Positions 40,614 to 49,538 of a DNA stretch of 64,000 nucleotides are shown piece after piece; the first letter of the stretch is position 1; each line of letters begins with the position of its first letter. The notes under the pieces are model-generated. The model was not told where the DNA came from and made no database searches. It saw only the letters and a program-made list of their open reading frames with translations. This DNA comes from CBDDIP01 sp965229005 (GTDB lineage Bacteria; Actinomycetota; Acidimicrobiia; Acidimicrobiales; Ilumatobacteraceae). The stretch covers positions 3,100,001-3,164,000 of the forward strand of contig CBDDIP010000002.1 in NCBI GenBank assembly GCA_965229005.1, read 5' to 3'. A program made the position numbers and the translations under genes.

Positions 40614-41934
40614 CAGCTACGACCCGGTACCGGGCCAGCGCCTCCTCGCGCTCGACCCGATGATCGACCATCGGTGCCGGGTAGGCATCGGGGTCGTTGC
40701 GTTCGGGGACCCACTGCTCGATGTACTCGCCGGTCGGGTCGAAGCGCTCACCCTGGCCGGTGGGGTTGAACACTCGGAAGTACGGCGCGGCGTCGGTGCC
40801 CGTGCCGGCAGTCCACTGCCAGCCGTGGCTGTTCGAGGCGAGGTCGCCGTCGACGAGGTGGCGCATGAAGTGCCGCGCGCCCCACTGCCATGGCAGGTGG
40901 AGATCCTTCACCAGGAACGAGGCGACCACCATGCGAACCCGGTTGTGCATCCACCCCGTGGCCGCAAGTTGACGCATGCCGGCGTCGACGAACGGGAAGC
41001 CGGTGGCCCCGGCGGTCCAGCGGTCGAAGCGACGCGTCGCCGCGGCGTCGGTGTCCACCGGCATCGCGTTCATCCGCTCGTTGAGGTTGGCGGACGCCGT
41101 CTCGGGCCGTTGCCGCAGGACGTCGGCGTAGAACTCGCGCCAGGCGAGTTCGTTGGCGAACGTGTGGTGCGCGGCGGACGAGCCGAGGTGGTGCAGCAGC
41201 TGGCGCGGATGGATCGTTCCCCAGCGGAGGTCCACGGACAACCGGCTCGTGCCCTGGACGCCCGGCAGGTTGCGGGTCTCGTCGTACGTGTCGAGGCCGG
41301 CGGCGACGAACGCGTCCCACCGATCGTGCGCAGCGCGCTCCCCCATCGCGGGCATCGCGCACCCCGGATCGACCTGAGACGGCGGTCCGTCGTCGCGAAC
41401 GTGCGGTGCCCCGTACCAGTCGACGTCCGGTTCGTCGATCGGGTCGTCCCACCCGATCGCCCGCCACGCCTTCGAGAACGGGGTGAACACGGCGTACGGC
41501 GAGCCGTCGCCTTTCAGCACCGAACCCGGCGCCACCGCGTATGGCCACCCGACGCCGGCGAGCCGTCGTCCGCCGGCGCGCAACGCCGCCGCCACCGCGG
41601 CATCGCGGCGATGTCCGTACGGGCCCGCGTCGCGGGTGACGAACACGTCGCCCGCGCCGAGCTCGGCAGCCACCTCCGGCACCACGACGACGGGGTCGCC
41701 GTGACGATGCACGAGTGCGCCACCCATCGACCGGTTCAACGCGGCGAGCGCATCGGCCAGTGCGGCGCGGCGCGGCGCGCCTGCGGACGCGAAGGCCGGG
41801 TCGACGACGTACAGCGGGACGACCCGTCTGCCACCCTCCGCCGCGGTCGCGAGCGCTGGCAGATCGCCGAGGCGCAGGTCGCGACGGAACCACATGATCA
41901 CCGGCGCGTCACGTCGAGCAGTTGCATCGGCCAT
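40600..41934 (-). CDS. phrB: Deoxyribodipyrimidine photolyase (cryptochrome/photolyase family)
   Basis: The 444-residue enzyme repairs cyclobutane pyrimidine dimers with blue light. The N-terminal Rossmann-like antenna domain opens VIMWFRRDLRLGDLPAL. The FAD domain shows TSRLSVDLRWGTIHPRQLL, ELAWREFYADVL, GFPFVDAGMRQLAATGWMHN and the C-terminal NSHGWQWTAGTGTDAAPYFR, with the family's Trp electron-transfer residues. A light-exposed habitat is implied. The ATG at 41934 is divergent from the phosphatase. Its stop is 14 bp before the hrcA start, so it may be cotranscribed with the heat-shock genes. Confidence 0.95.
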   Translation of the reverse strand: MADATARRDAPVIMWFRRDLRLGDLPALATAAEGGRRVVPLYVVDPAFASAGAPRRAALADALAALNRSMGGALVHRHGDPVVVVPEVAAELGAGDVFVTRDAGPYGHRRDAAVAAALRAGGRRLAGVGWPYAVAPGSVLKGDGSPYAVFTPFSKAWRAIGWDDPIDEPDVDWYGAPHVRDDGPPSQVDPGCAMPAMGERAAHDRWDAFVAAGLDTYDETRNLPGVQGTSRLSVDLRWGTIHPRQLLHHLGSSAAHHTFANELAWREFYADVLRQRPETASANLNERMNAMPVDTDAAATRRFDRWTAGATGFPFVDAGMRQLAATGWMHNRVRMVVASFLVKDLHLPWQWGARHFMRHLVDGDLASNSHGWQWTAGTGTDAAPYFRVFNPTGQGERFDPTGEYIEQWVPERNDPDAYPAPMVDHRVEREEALARYRVVAASTR

Positions 41935-41964
41935 CGAGATCAGTGTCGCCTAGCTTGACGGCGC

Positions 41965-42579
41965 ATGCCTGATCCTGTGACCGATCACCCGCCGCTGGCC
42001 GCCCGCATCATCCTCGTGCGCCACGGTGCCACCGAGTGGTCGGCGATCGGGCGCCACACAGGAAGAACCGACGTCCCGCTCTCCGCGCCCGGCCGACGCG
42101 AGGCCGAGGCACTCGCGCCGATCGTGCGTCGGCTGGCCGGCACGGATGCGCTGGTGTTCACCAGTCCGCTGCGCAGGGCAATGGACACCGCAGCACTGGT
42201 GATGCCCGATGTGGAGGCCCAGGTGGTCGACGCCCTCGCCGAGTTCGACTACGGCAACTACGAGGGCCTCACCAACGAGGAGATCAGCGAGCAGGTGCCG
42301 AACTGGAACCTGTTCACCGACGGCTGCCCCGGCGGCGAGAGCGTTCGCCAGGCCGGCGCGCGCTGCGACGCGTTCGCCGCCAAGTTGGAGCGGATGGCGG
42401 TGAACCGCACCGTCGTCGCCTTCAGCCACGGCCACCTCAGCCGGATCCTGACGGCGCGGTTGCTCGAGCTACCGAGCGAGACCGGGATCGCCTTCTACAA
42501 CGACACCGCCACCGTCAGCGTGCTCACCGCGCGCCGCGGGCGGTACGTGCTCACCGGCTGGAACCGCGCCGCCGACTGA
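41965..42579 (+). CDS. Histidine phosphatase family protein (phosphoglycerate-mutase-like)
   Basis: This 204-residue protein has the RHG motif IILVRHGATEWS near residue 15 (phospho-accepting His), RRAMDTAALV, EFDYGNYEGLTNEE and the second catalytic His in VVAFSHGHLSRIL near residue 155. It hydrolyses a phosphomonoester; sequence does not identify the substrate, and the fold is shared by cobalamin and sugar phosphatases. The ATG has TAGCTT (41951-41956) eight bases upstream. Its last 111 bp overlap the 3' end of the convergent MFS gene. Confidence 0.9.
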   Translation: MPDPVTDHPPLAARIILVRHGATEWSAIGRHTGRTDVPLSAPGRREAEALAPIVRRLAGTDALVFTSPLRRAMDTAALVMPDVEAQVVDALAEFDYGNYEGLTNEEISEQVPNWNLFTDGCPGGESVRQAGARCDAFAAKLERMAVNRTVVAFSHGHLSRILTARLLELPSETGIAFYNDTATVSVLTARRGRYVLTGWNRAAD

Positions 42580-43776
42580 GCGCGTCGCCGAGTAACGGAA
42601 CCAGGCGCCGAACACGACGGCGATCAGCGTGATGGCGCTGCCGTAGCCGAGGCTCCACTCGGCGCTGACGTGGTCGGCGATCCACCCGGTCAACGGTCCG
42701 CCGATCGGTGTCGAGCCGAGGAACGCAACGCTGCCGAGCGCCAGCAGGCGGCCGCGCATGTCGGGAGGGCTCTCCTCCTGGCTGATCACGTTGAAGCCGG
42801 CGACGAACGCCGCGCCACCGATGCCGTAGGGGATGCACGCCGCGAACGCGATCCAGATCGACGGGGCCCAGGCAACGGCGAAACCGCCGAGGGCCATCAA
42901 CACGGCCATCTGGTACAGCCACGTCGAGCCCGACTGCCGGCGGCGGGCCGTGAGCAGCGAACCGATCACCGCACCGACGCTGTCCAGTGCGAGCAGCCAG
43001 CCGAAGTTCGAGGCGCGGTGGAAGCGATCATCGGCGATCTTCAGCAGCGAGACGCTCTGGTTGAAGGCGAACGTGCTGACCACGGCGAACACGATGAACG
43101 AGACCAGCAGCCGCCGGTTCGAGCGCACGAAGCGCACCGCCTCGCGCACGGGCTGACCGCCGCGGGCCATCGGTGGCGCCCGATGCAGCTTCGAGGCGTC
43201 GATCAGCATGATGGGCGCGAGGATCGCGGTGAACGAGATGCCGTTGATCATGAACAACCAACCGGGGCCCAACGGATCGACGAGGGCGGCCGCCAGCGCA
43301 GGACCGAAGATCCGCGAGCACGTCATCACCGCTGTGTTCAGCGACAGGGCGTTGCCGATCTCGGCGGGCTCGGCCAGCTCCAGGACCAAGCCGCGACGGG
43401 CCGGGTTGTCGACGGCGCTGATCACGCCCAGCACGAGTGACATGACGTAGATCAGTCCGAGGCTCTCCCATCCGGCGAGCACCAGCCCGCCGAGCAGCAG
43501 CGCATGCACGGCCTGTGCGCCCTGCGTGCAGAGCGTCAGCTTGCGCCGGTCGACGCGGTCGGCCAGCACACCCGCGTGCACACCGAGCAGCAGCATCGGC
43601 AGGAACTGGCACAACAGGGTGATGCCGACGTCGGTGCCCTTGCCCGTGAGCCGATACACGAGCAACGACATCGCCGTCAGCTGCAGCCACGTACCGACCT
43701 GGCTGACGAGCAGCCCGACGAAGAAGAGCCGTGCGTTGCGGTGTCGCAGCGACCGGAACGTCCTGGACTCACGCAC
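42469..43776 (-). CDS. MFS exporter (DHA3 type) with long 3' overlap
   Basis: This 435-residue transporter resembles the other DHA3 exporter in the window: RHRNARLFFVGLLVSQVGTW at the start, VLADRVDRRKLTLCTQGAQA after segment 2 and about 11-12 hydrophobic segments. The last segment ends near residue 395; the final ~37 residues (from SVGGAVPAGEHVPPAARGEH) are polar and are coded antisense to the phosphatase 3' end. This tail is unlikely to be conserved and suggests loss of an earlier stop. GTG start at 43776. The substrate is unknown. Confidence 0.88.
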   Translation of the reverse strand: MRESRTFRSLRHRNARLFFVGLLVSQVGTWLQLTAMSLLVYRLTGKGTDVGITLLCQFLPMLLLGVHAGVLADRVDRRKLTLCTQGAQAVHALLLGGLVLAGWESLGLIYVMSLVLGVISAVDNPARRGLVLELAEPAEIGNALSLNTAVMTCSRIFGPALAAALVDPLGPGWLFMINGISFTAILAPIMLIDASKLHRAPPMARGGQPVREAVRFVRSNRRLLVSFIVFAVVSTFAFNQSVSLLKIADDRFHRASNFGWLLALDSVGAVIGSLLTARRRQSGSTWLYQMAVLMALGGFAVAWAPSIWIAFAACIPYGIGGAAFVAGFNVISQEESPPDMRGRLLALGSVAFLGSTPIGGPLTGWIADHVSAEWSLGYGSAITLIAVVFGAWFRYSATRSVGGAVPAGEHVPPAARGEHADGGGVVVEGDPGLAR

Positions 43777-43807
43777 CCGACAGTTCTACCGCCCCACGGC
43801 GCGAACG

Positions 43808-45592
43808 TCAGTCGTCGAGCTTGAGGGCACTGATGAACACGTCGCCGGGCACTTCGACGCGCCCGATCGACTTCATCTTCTTCTTGCCTTCCTTCTGCTT
43901 CTCCAGCAGCTTGCGCTTGCGGGTGATGTCGCCGCCGTAGCACTTGGCCAGCACGTCCTTGCGCTTGGCCTTCACGGTCTCGCGGGCGATCACCTTGCCG
44001 CCGATGGCGGCCTGGATCGGCACGTCGAACATCTGTCGCGGGATGAGCTCCTTGAGCTTCTCGCACATGCGGTTGCCGTAGGCGAAGGCCTTGTCGCGGT
44101 GGACGATCGTGCTGAACGCATCGGCCGGGATGCCGTTGAGCAGCAGATCGACCTTGACCAGGTTGCTGCGGTGGTAGCCGCTGAGCTCGTAGTCCAGGCT
44201 GGCGTAGCCCTGCGTGCGGCTCTTCATCTGGTCGAAGAAGTCGACGACGACCTCGGCGAGGGGGATCTGGTAGTGCAGTTCGACGCGCTCGGGCGACAGG
44301 TACTCGAGCTTGGTCATGTCGCCGCGCCGGGTCTGGCAGAGATCCATCAGCGTGCCCGTGTAGTCCTTCGGGGTGATGATGCTGACCCGGAAGTAGGGCT
44401 CCTCGATGTAGTCGATCGCTTGCGGCATCGGCAGATCGGCCGGGTTGTCGACCAGCTCGATCTCACCGTTGGTGCGGTGCACGCGGTACTCGACGCTCGG
44501 CGCGGTGGCGATCAGTGCGAGGTTGAACTCGCGCTCCAGGCGCTCCTTGACGATCTCCATGTGCAGCAACCCGAGGAAGCCGCAGCGGAACCCGAAGCCG
44601 AGCGCACCGGAGGACTCGGGCGAGTAGGTGATCGACGCGTCGTTGAGCTTGAGCTTCTCGAGGCTCTCACGCAGCGTCTCGAAGTCGTCGCCGTCGATCG
44701 GGAACAGGCCGCAGAACACCATCGGCTTCGGATCGCGGTAGCCCTCGAGGGCCTGCGTCGACGGGTGCGAGAAGGTGGTGACGGTCTCACCGCTGCGGGC
44801 CTGGCCGACGTCCTTGATGCCGGCGATCAGGTAGCCGACCTCACCCGGGCCGAGCTCGGGGACCGGCGTGGGAACCGGACGGCGCACGCCGACCTCGATG
44901 GCCTCCTGCGGGGTGCCGGCGTTCATGAACATCAGCTTCGAGCCACTGGTGAGTCGGCCGTTCATGATCCGGATCGACGAGACGACGCCGCGGTACTGGT
45001 CGTACTGGCTGTCGAAGATCAGACCTTGGAGCGGCGCATCGGGGTCGCCCTGGGGCGCCGGGATGCGGGCGATGACTGCGTCGAGCAGCTTGTCGACGCC
45101 GTCGCCGGTCTTGGCCGAGATGCGCAGGATGTCCTCGGCCGGGATGCCGAGCACGGTCTCGATCTCCATCGCGTAGCGATCCGGGTCGGCCGCCGGCAGG
45201 TCGATCTTGTTCAGCGCGGCGACGATCTCCAGGTCGTGCTCCAGCGCCAGGTAGCAGTTGGCCAGCGTCTGCGCCTCGATGCCCTGTGCCGCGTCGACCA
45301 CCAGCACCACGCCCTCACAGGCCGCCAGGCTGCGGCTGACCTCATAGCCGAAGTCGACGTGACCGGGGGTGTCGATCAGGTGGAGGGTGTGGCCCTTCCA
45401 GTCGACCCGAACGTTCTGGGCCTTGATCGTGATGCCCCGCTCGCGCTCCAGGTCCATCGAGTCCAGGTACTGCGACCGCATGTCGCGGGCGTCGACGGCG
45501 TTGGTCAGCTCGAGGATGCGGTCGCTGAGGGTGCTCTTGCCGTGGTCGATGTGGGCGATGATGGAGAAGTTGCGGATGCGGGCGAGATCCAT
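43808..45592 (-). CDS. lepA: Elongation factor 4 (LepA)
   Basis: The 594-residue GTPase back-translocates stalled ribosomes. G1 is AHIDHGKSTLSD near residue 13, G3 is DTPGHVDFGYEV, and G4 is NKIDLPAADPDR. The LepA-specific C-terminal domain is complete (RDKAFAYGNRMCEKLKELIP, then CYGGDITRKRKLLEKQKEGK). The ATG at 45592 gives the family start MDLARIRNFSIIAHID. It is divergent from rpsT. Confidence 0.97.
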   Translation of the reverse strand: MDLARIRNFSIIAHIDHGKSTLSDRILELTNAVDARDMRSQYLDSMDLERERGITIKAQNVRVDWKGHTLHLIDTPGHVDFGYEVSRSLAACEGVVLVVDAAQGIEAQTLANCYLALEHDLEIVAALNKIDLPAADPDRYAMEIETVLGIPAEDILRISAKTGDGVDKLLDAVIARIPAPQGDPDAPLQGLIFDSQYDQYRGVVSSIRIMNGRLTSGSKLMFMNAGTPQEAIEVGVRRPVPTPVPELGPGEVGYLIAGIKDVGQARSGETVTTFSHPSTQALEGYRDPKPMVFCGLFPIDGDDFETLRESLEKLKLNDASITYSPESSGALGFGFRCGFLGLLHMEIVKERLEREFNLALIATAPSVEYRVHRTNGEIELVDNPADLPMPQAIDYIEEPYFRVSIITPKDYTGTLMDLCQTRRGDMTKLEYLSPERVELHYQIPLAEVVVDFFDQMKSRTQGYASLDYELSGYHRSNLVKVDLLLNGIPADAFSTIVHRDKAFAYGNRMCEKLKELIPRQMFDVPIQAAIGGKVIARETVKAKRKDVLAKCYGGDITRKRKLLEKQKEGKKKMKSIGRVEVPGDVFISALKLDD

Positions 45593-45649
45593 GCGGAAGT
45601 TCTTGTCCGGATTTCTGCTGAGGGAGACGCTCGATCCTACCGGTCCGGT

Positions 45650-45677
45650 TGGCGGTCGGACCTGGCGCTGTTAGCCT
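45650..45677 (+). promoter_or_regulatory. rpsT promoter
   Basis: TTGGCG (45650-45655), a 16-bp spacer and TAGCCT (45672-45677) lie 58 bp upstream of the S20 start. The leader holds the short hairpin GCGGA-CAGGTT-TCCGC, which may relate to S20 autogenous control. Confidence 0.5.
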
Positions 45678-45735
45678 CGACACGCTGTTCCGTGACGTTC
45701 TCGCGGACAGGTTTCCGCAGCAAGAAGGGTCTCCC

Positions 45736-45990
45736 GTGGCGAACATCAAGAGCCAGAAGAAGCGCATCCTCACCAACGCCAAGCGCGCCGAGCGCAACAA
45801 GGCTGTGAAGAGCGAGCTGAAGACGCGCGCGAAGAACGCCGTCTCCACCGCCGGCACCGAGGAGGGCGCCGAGGCGCTGCGCCTCGCCGTCAAGCGCCTC
45901 GACATGGCCGCCGCCAAGGGCGTCATCCACAAGAACCAGGCAGACCGTCGCAAGAGCCGCCTGATGAAGAAGATCAACGCCGCCGGCTGA
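45736..45990 (+). CDS. rpsT: 30S ribosomal protein S20
   Basis: This 84-residue basic protein matches S20: ANIKSQKKRILTNAKRAERN at the start and IHKNQADRRKSRLMKKINA at the end. It is a primary binder of 16S rRNA. The GTG at 45736 follows AGAAGGG (45723-45729). Unlike most of its neighbours it has a leader with a ribosome site. It converges on holA across two hairpins and is divergent from lepA. Confidence 0.97.
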   Translation: MANIKSQKKRILTNAKRAERNKAVKSELKTRAKNAVSTAGTEEGAEALRLAVKRLDMAAAKGVIHKNQADRRKSRLMKKINAAG

Positions 45991-46022
45991 GCCCACCCGC
46001 TCGCTCTCGCAGCACCGACGCC

Positions 46023-46045
46023 GACCCGGGCCCACCGCCCGGGTC
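46023..46045. terminator. rpsT terminator hairpin
   Basis: GACCCGGGC-CCACC-GCCCGGGTC is a perfect 9-bp stem 32 bp after the S20 stop. No U-tract follows, as is usual in high-GC actinobacteria. Confidence 0.7.
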
Positions 46046-46090
46046 GCTTCGCGTCTCGGTCCGGTTACCCCACCGTCGTTTCGACTTCTG

Positions 46091-46127
46091 GGACGGATCC
46101 GTGACGGTTTCCGTCACCCAGCCGTCC
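46091..46127. terminator. Second hairpin between rpsT and holA
   Basis: GTGACGG-TTT-CCGTCAC (46101-46117) is a perfect 7-bp stem, and GGACGG/CCGTCC (46091-46096 with 46122-46127) can close around it. Because it lies before the convergent holA stop, it probably ends holA transcription from the other side. Confidence 0.6.
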
Positions 46128-46147
46128 GAGATCGCCGGCTGACGGGG

Positions 46148-47122
46148 TCAGCGGCGGCCGGCGGGAGCAAGGCGGCTGAGGCGGGCGACGAGGACCTCCA
46201 TCACGAGGTCGTCGGGCCACTCCTTGGCGCCACGGATGTCGAGGTCGGCCTGGGCCAGCAGCCCGATGGCCCGCACCACGCCGGCGCCGCCGAGCTTGCC
46301 GTACTGCTGCAGCGCCTTCTTGGCCGGGAAGCCGGGCTTGATGCCCATGGCCGCCGCGGCACTGACCTCGTCGCGAGCGTTGGCACCGTCGAGCGAGAGC
46401 AGCTTGGTGTAGTGGCTGTGCAGGATGGCCATCACCTGCAGCGGGTGACGATCGCCGGCCCCCATCATGCGATGCAGCAGGGTGAGCGAGCCGGTGGTGT
46501 CGCCTCGGTCGATGGCGTCGGTGAGGTCCCACGGCGGCACCCCACCGGCATCGCCGAGGAACGGCCGCACGTCGTCGGCGCGCACCATTCGCTCCTTGCC
46601 GTACGCCGACTCCAGCGTGTCGAGGATGCCAGACAGCCGACCGGCGTCCTCGCCGAGCCACGACCCGAGGAGCGCGACGGCGGCACCATCGAGCTTCAGC
46701 CCCGTGGCTGCCACCTGCTGGTCGAACCAGCCTGAACGCTCCCGAGCACGAGCCGGTGGCGCCGTGTCGATGACGGTCGCTTTCGCGGCCTTCAGTGCAT
46801 CGCTGAGCGACTTCGGCGTGCGGCCGCCGCCGGCGACGAGGACCAGCTCGGTGCTCGGCAGCGGATCGCCGAGGTACGCGACGAGCGACGAAACGTCCTC
46901 GGTGTTGAACCTGCCGATGCCGCGGGCGACGACAACTCGAGTGTCGGTGAGGAACGGTGAGGTCTGGGCCGCGTCGACCACGGAGCGCATCTCGAACTCG
47001 TCGCCGTCGAAGTCGTCGACCATCAACGAGCGGTCGCCGTCGCCGACCAGCTTGTGGATCAGATCGGTGGTGGCGCTGAGGATGAGCGACTCGTCGTCGC
47101 CCGTGAGGAGGTGCACAGCCAT
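46148..47122 (-). CDS. holA: DNA polymerase III subunit delta
   Basis: This 324-residue clamp-loader subunit matches HolA by the N-terminal VHLLTGDDESLILSATTDLI, VARGIGRFNTEDVSSLVAYL, the PPARARERSGWFDQQVAATG stretch and the C-terminal ALQQYGKLGGAGVVRAIGLL. It opens the beta clamp with delta' and the gamma/tau ATPases. The ATG at 47122 gives the family start. It is followed by a two-hairpin terminator region shared with rpsT. The SUKH-like gene lies 50 bp upstream on the same strand. Confidence 0.9.
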   Translation of the reverse strand: MAVHLLTGDDESLILSATTDLIHKLVGDGDRSLMVDDFDGDEFEMRSVVDAAQTSPFLTDTRVVVARGIGRFNTEDVSSLVAYLGDPLPSTELVLVAGGGRTPKSLSDALKAAKATVIDTAPPARARERSGWFDQQVAATGLKLDGAAVALLGSWLGEDAGRLSGILDTLESAYGKERMVRADDVRPFLGDAGGVPPWDLTDAIDRGDTTGSLTLLHRMMGAGDRHPLQVMAILHSHYTKLLSLDGANARDEVSAAAAMGIKPGFPAKKALQQYGKLGGAGVVRAIGLLAQADLDIRGAKEWPDDLVMEVLVARLSRLAPAGRR

Positions 47123-47172
47123 GTCCCGATCAGGATGGCACACGGCTGTGACGGCGGCGGCGGTGCGCCCGG

Positions 47173-47754
47173 TCACAGGTCGAACAGCACGCCCCACGGC
47201 GCCACGTCGGGCAACTCGGTCGCCACCCAGGAAGGAACGGGAATGCGGAATTCGCGCGCGAAGTAGTCGGCCAGGTCGAAGCCGTAGACGATCGAATCGA
47301 TGGGTTGCCAGATGCTGAGCACGGCGTTGCCGAACGACGGCAACGTCGTCAGCAGGTAGCGGTGGCCGTAGACGCGGAAGATCGCGGGCAGCGCGCCGAC
47401 CCGAGCGTCCGAGATCTCGAACGCGTCGTGCAGGTCCGTCGGGCGCGGACCCCAGTCGGCCGGCCACACGTCGCCGTTGTGCTCGATGTCGAACCGGAAC
47501 ATGTGGCGGATCCTCGCCAGATCCTCGGCGCGCTCGCCTACCGCGTTTCGCCAATCGGGCCATCGCCGGCCAACCGGTACGCCGGTCTGCAGCAGGATCC
47601 TCAAGTCGGGCGGCATCGCAACGCCGTAGATCTCCTCGATGCGGACGACGTCGTCGTCGGACAAGCCGGGGTCGATGTGTTCGCACTCGTCATCCAGCGC
47701 GTCGGCGTGCAGAACCGCCTTCGCCCACGTGTGCCATTCCGCTGCGCCGGCCAT
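47173..47754 (-). CDS. SMI1/KNR4 (SUKH)-like protein
   Basis: This 193-residue protein loosely fits the SUKH/SMI1-KNR4 pattern: a helix with DDDVVRIEEIYGVAMPPDLR-ILLQTG near residue 33, then WPDWRN, and a C-terminal FGNAVLSIWQPIDSIVYGFD strand pair. SUKH proteins are often immunity proteins for polymorphic toxins, but no toxin gene is adjacent here and many bacterial members are solitary. The ATG at 47754 is the only good start. It lies between holA and the comEC remnant. Confidence 0.6.
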   Translation of the reverse strand: MAGAAEWHTWAKAVLHADALDDECEHIDPGLSDDDVVRIEEIYGVAMPPDLRILLQTGVPVGRRWPDWRNAVGERAEDLARIRHMFRFDIEHNGDVWPADWGPRPTDLHDAFEISDARVGALPAIFRVYGHRYLLTTLPSFGNAVLSIWQPIDSIVYGFDLADYFAREFRIPVPSWVATELPDVAPWGVLFDL

Positions 47755-48092
47755 GAGCGGACGCTAGCGAGGCGGACTCGACGCTCGACCGCCCTTTCGG
47801 TGCCCTGCGATCAGCGTCGCAGAGAGGATCACCACCCGGCCGGCGAGCGACCAGCGCGTCGGGGGTTCGACGCGACCGGCGAGTTGGCCATCGATCGCGA
47901 CTGAGCGGGTGGCGAGCGTGGGCCGCCGCTCACCGAGGCCAGCAGATTCCACTCGCAATACTGTTCGGCACGACGCTGTTCGAGTTCTTTCCATTCATCC
48001 GAGGTTCCCGGCGCTGACGATGCCGAGCACGCGGCCGCGGCCGGTTGTTTCGTGTGGCGGAGGAACCGCTTCGACGGTCAAGGTTCTCAGCG
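47755..48092. other. 338-bp intergenic region holding a decayed comEC 3' copy
   Basis: No intact gene is seen. The centre (47838-47921) is a degraded copy of the comEC 3' end (separate entry). The rest, including 47922-48092 before the ComEC stop, has no clear hairpin, promoter or coding frame that I can support. Confidence 0.5.
47838..47921 (-). pseudogene. Remnant of a comEC 3' end (duplicated fragment)
   Basis: These 84 bases align without gaps to 48175-48258 in the ComEC gene; I count 66 identities. On the minus strand the translation PTLATRSVAIDGQL-AGRVEPPTRWSLAG parallels ComEC PTLATRWVAIVAQL-GARIEPPPRWSLAG. The frame stays open, but nothing upstream belongs to ComEC. It therefore represents the tail of a former second copy, or a duplicated segment that decayed. 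Confidence 0.85.
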
Positions 48093-49538
48093 CTATGTGC
48101 TGGCCGGCCGGGAACGATGCGTACGTCGCCTCAGATGCATGCGCCAGGCAACCGCCACAAGCACGACTGCCCAGCCGGCGAGCGACCACCGTGGCGGGGG
48201 CTCGATGCGTGCGCCGAGCTGGGCGACGATGGCGACCCACCGCGTGGCGAGGGTGGGCAGCCACATCACCGCGGGGCCGACGGCAGGTACGAGCGCCGCG
48301 AGCAACGCGGCCGGGATGCCGACGAGCATGACGAAGCCGGCCACCGGGACCGCCAGCAGGTTCGCCGGGATCGACACCAGTGGCAGGCGACCGAACACCA
48401 GCACGCTCGGCAACGCCACGCCGAGCTGCGCGCCGAGCGTGACGCCCAACGGCACGCGCAACCACTGCGGACCGGGCAGCACCGCAGCGATCTTCGGGCC
48501 GACGGCGGCGACCCCCCACGTCGCCCCGACCGACAACCAGAACCCGACCGACCACACCAGCAGTGGATCGATCAGCACCAACGTCGCCACGGCAACAGCG
48601 AGCAAGCGAACGGCCGACGCGCTGAGCCCGACGACGAAGCTCGTCGCCGCCAGCATCGCCATGAACCCGGCGCGCAGCACCGACGGCTCGAAGCGGGTCA
48701 GCGCCATGAACCAGCCGATCAATGCCAACGTCACCGCCCATCGCAGCCACGGCCGCAAACGCCGCAACAACGGACCGGCCGCGGCCAACACGAACACGAC
48801 GTTCTGCCCGGAAACGGCGGTGAGATGAGACAGACCGGCATCGCGGAACTGCTGCACCATCGTGTCCGGCTGGCGCGAGTCGTCGCCGATCACCAGACCG
48901 GCGAACAGCGCCGACTCGTCGGCCGTCATCGACGCTTCGGCCGCGCGTCGGAGGGCTCGCCGGACCGTTGCGCTGGCTCGATCGAGCGAACCGCCGTCAC
49001 GCACGTCGGCGACGAACTCAACGGCGAACCGCCCGACGACGTGACGAACCTGAGCACGCTCCGGATTCGCGGCGAGAGGTCGACGCTCGCCGTCGACCAG
49101 CACCCACTCCCCCGGCTGCCGCTCCTCCAACTGACGTCGTGACGACCCGTACACCCACGCGTCGAAGCGTTCGTCTTCGATCTGCAGCGTGATCCGCGTC
49201 GCCTTGCCGGAGCGCATCGGGTCGCCGACCACGCGGGCCCATCCGACGAACGCACCGACGTGGCGCGGCACGGCATCCGCCCACGCGACGTCGCTGCGCA
49301 TCGCTCCGGCGATCACCAGTGCAGCGCACAGCCCGATCGTTGCGACCTGCGCACGACGCACCGCTCCGATCGCGGCGACGAGCCCGAGGAGCACCGCCAC
49401 AAGCGGGCGATGGGCGTGGAGCAGCACACCCAGCACAGCAGCCGCGGCGAGGCCGCCGACGTGCAGGTCGCGCAGGGTGTGCCCGGGTTGCGCGAGCTCG
49501 GCGTCGTACGCTCCGGCGGTGGAAGTGATGCCGATCAT
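48093..49538 (-). CDS. comEC: ComEC/Rec2 competence membrane protein, without beta-lactamase domain
   Basis: This 481-residue protein has the N-terminal soluble region of ComEC (DUF4131, about residues 95-190) and the competence channel domain (LSHLTAVSGQNVVFVLAAAG near residue 240, then eight or more membrane segments). ComEC imports single-stranded DNA in transformation. The usual C-terminal metallo-beta-lactamase-like domain (~250 residues, DNA-processing) is missing, and no gene for it lies nearby. The ATG at 49538 faces the ATG of the divergent membrane gene, so the start codons overlap. ComEA is on the same strand upstream. Confidence 0.88.
   Translation of the reverse strand: MIGITSTAGAYDAELAQPGHTLRDLHVGGLAAAAVLGVLLHAHRPLVAVLLGLVAAIGAVRRAQVATIGLCAALVIAGAMRSDVAWADAVPRHVGAFVGWARVVGDPMRSGKATRITLQIEDERFDAWVYGSSRRQLEERQPGEWVLVDGERRPLAANPERAQVRHVVGRFAVEFVADVRDGGSLDRASATVRRALRRAAEASMTADESALFAGLVIGDDSRQPDTMVQQFRDAGLSHLTAVSGQNVVFVLAAAGPLLRRLRPWLRWAVTLALIGWFMALTRFEPSVLRAGFMAMLAATSFVVGLSASAVRLLAVAVATLVLIDPLLVWSVGFWLSVGATWGVAAVGPKIAAVLPGPQWLRVPLGVTLGAQLGVALPSVLVFGRLPLVSIPANLLAVPVAGFVMLVGIPAALLAALVPAVGPAVMWLPTLATRWVAIVAQLGARIEPPPRWSLAGWAVVLVAVAWRMHLRRRTHRSRPAST

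Noticed and set aside
43526..45808. A 760-codon plus-strand frame opposite lepA
   Set aside because: The lepA gene carries every conserved GTPase and C-terminal motif; the opposite frame has no recognisable domain.
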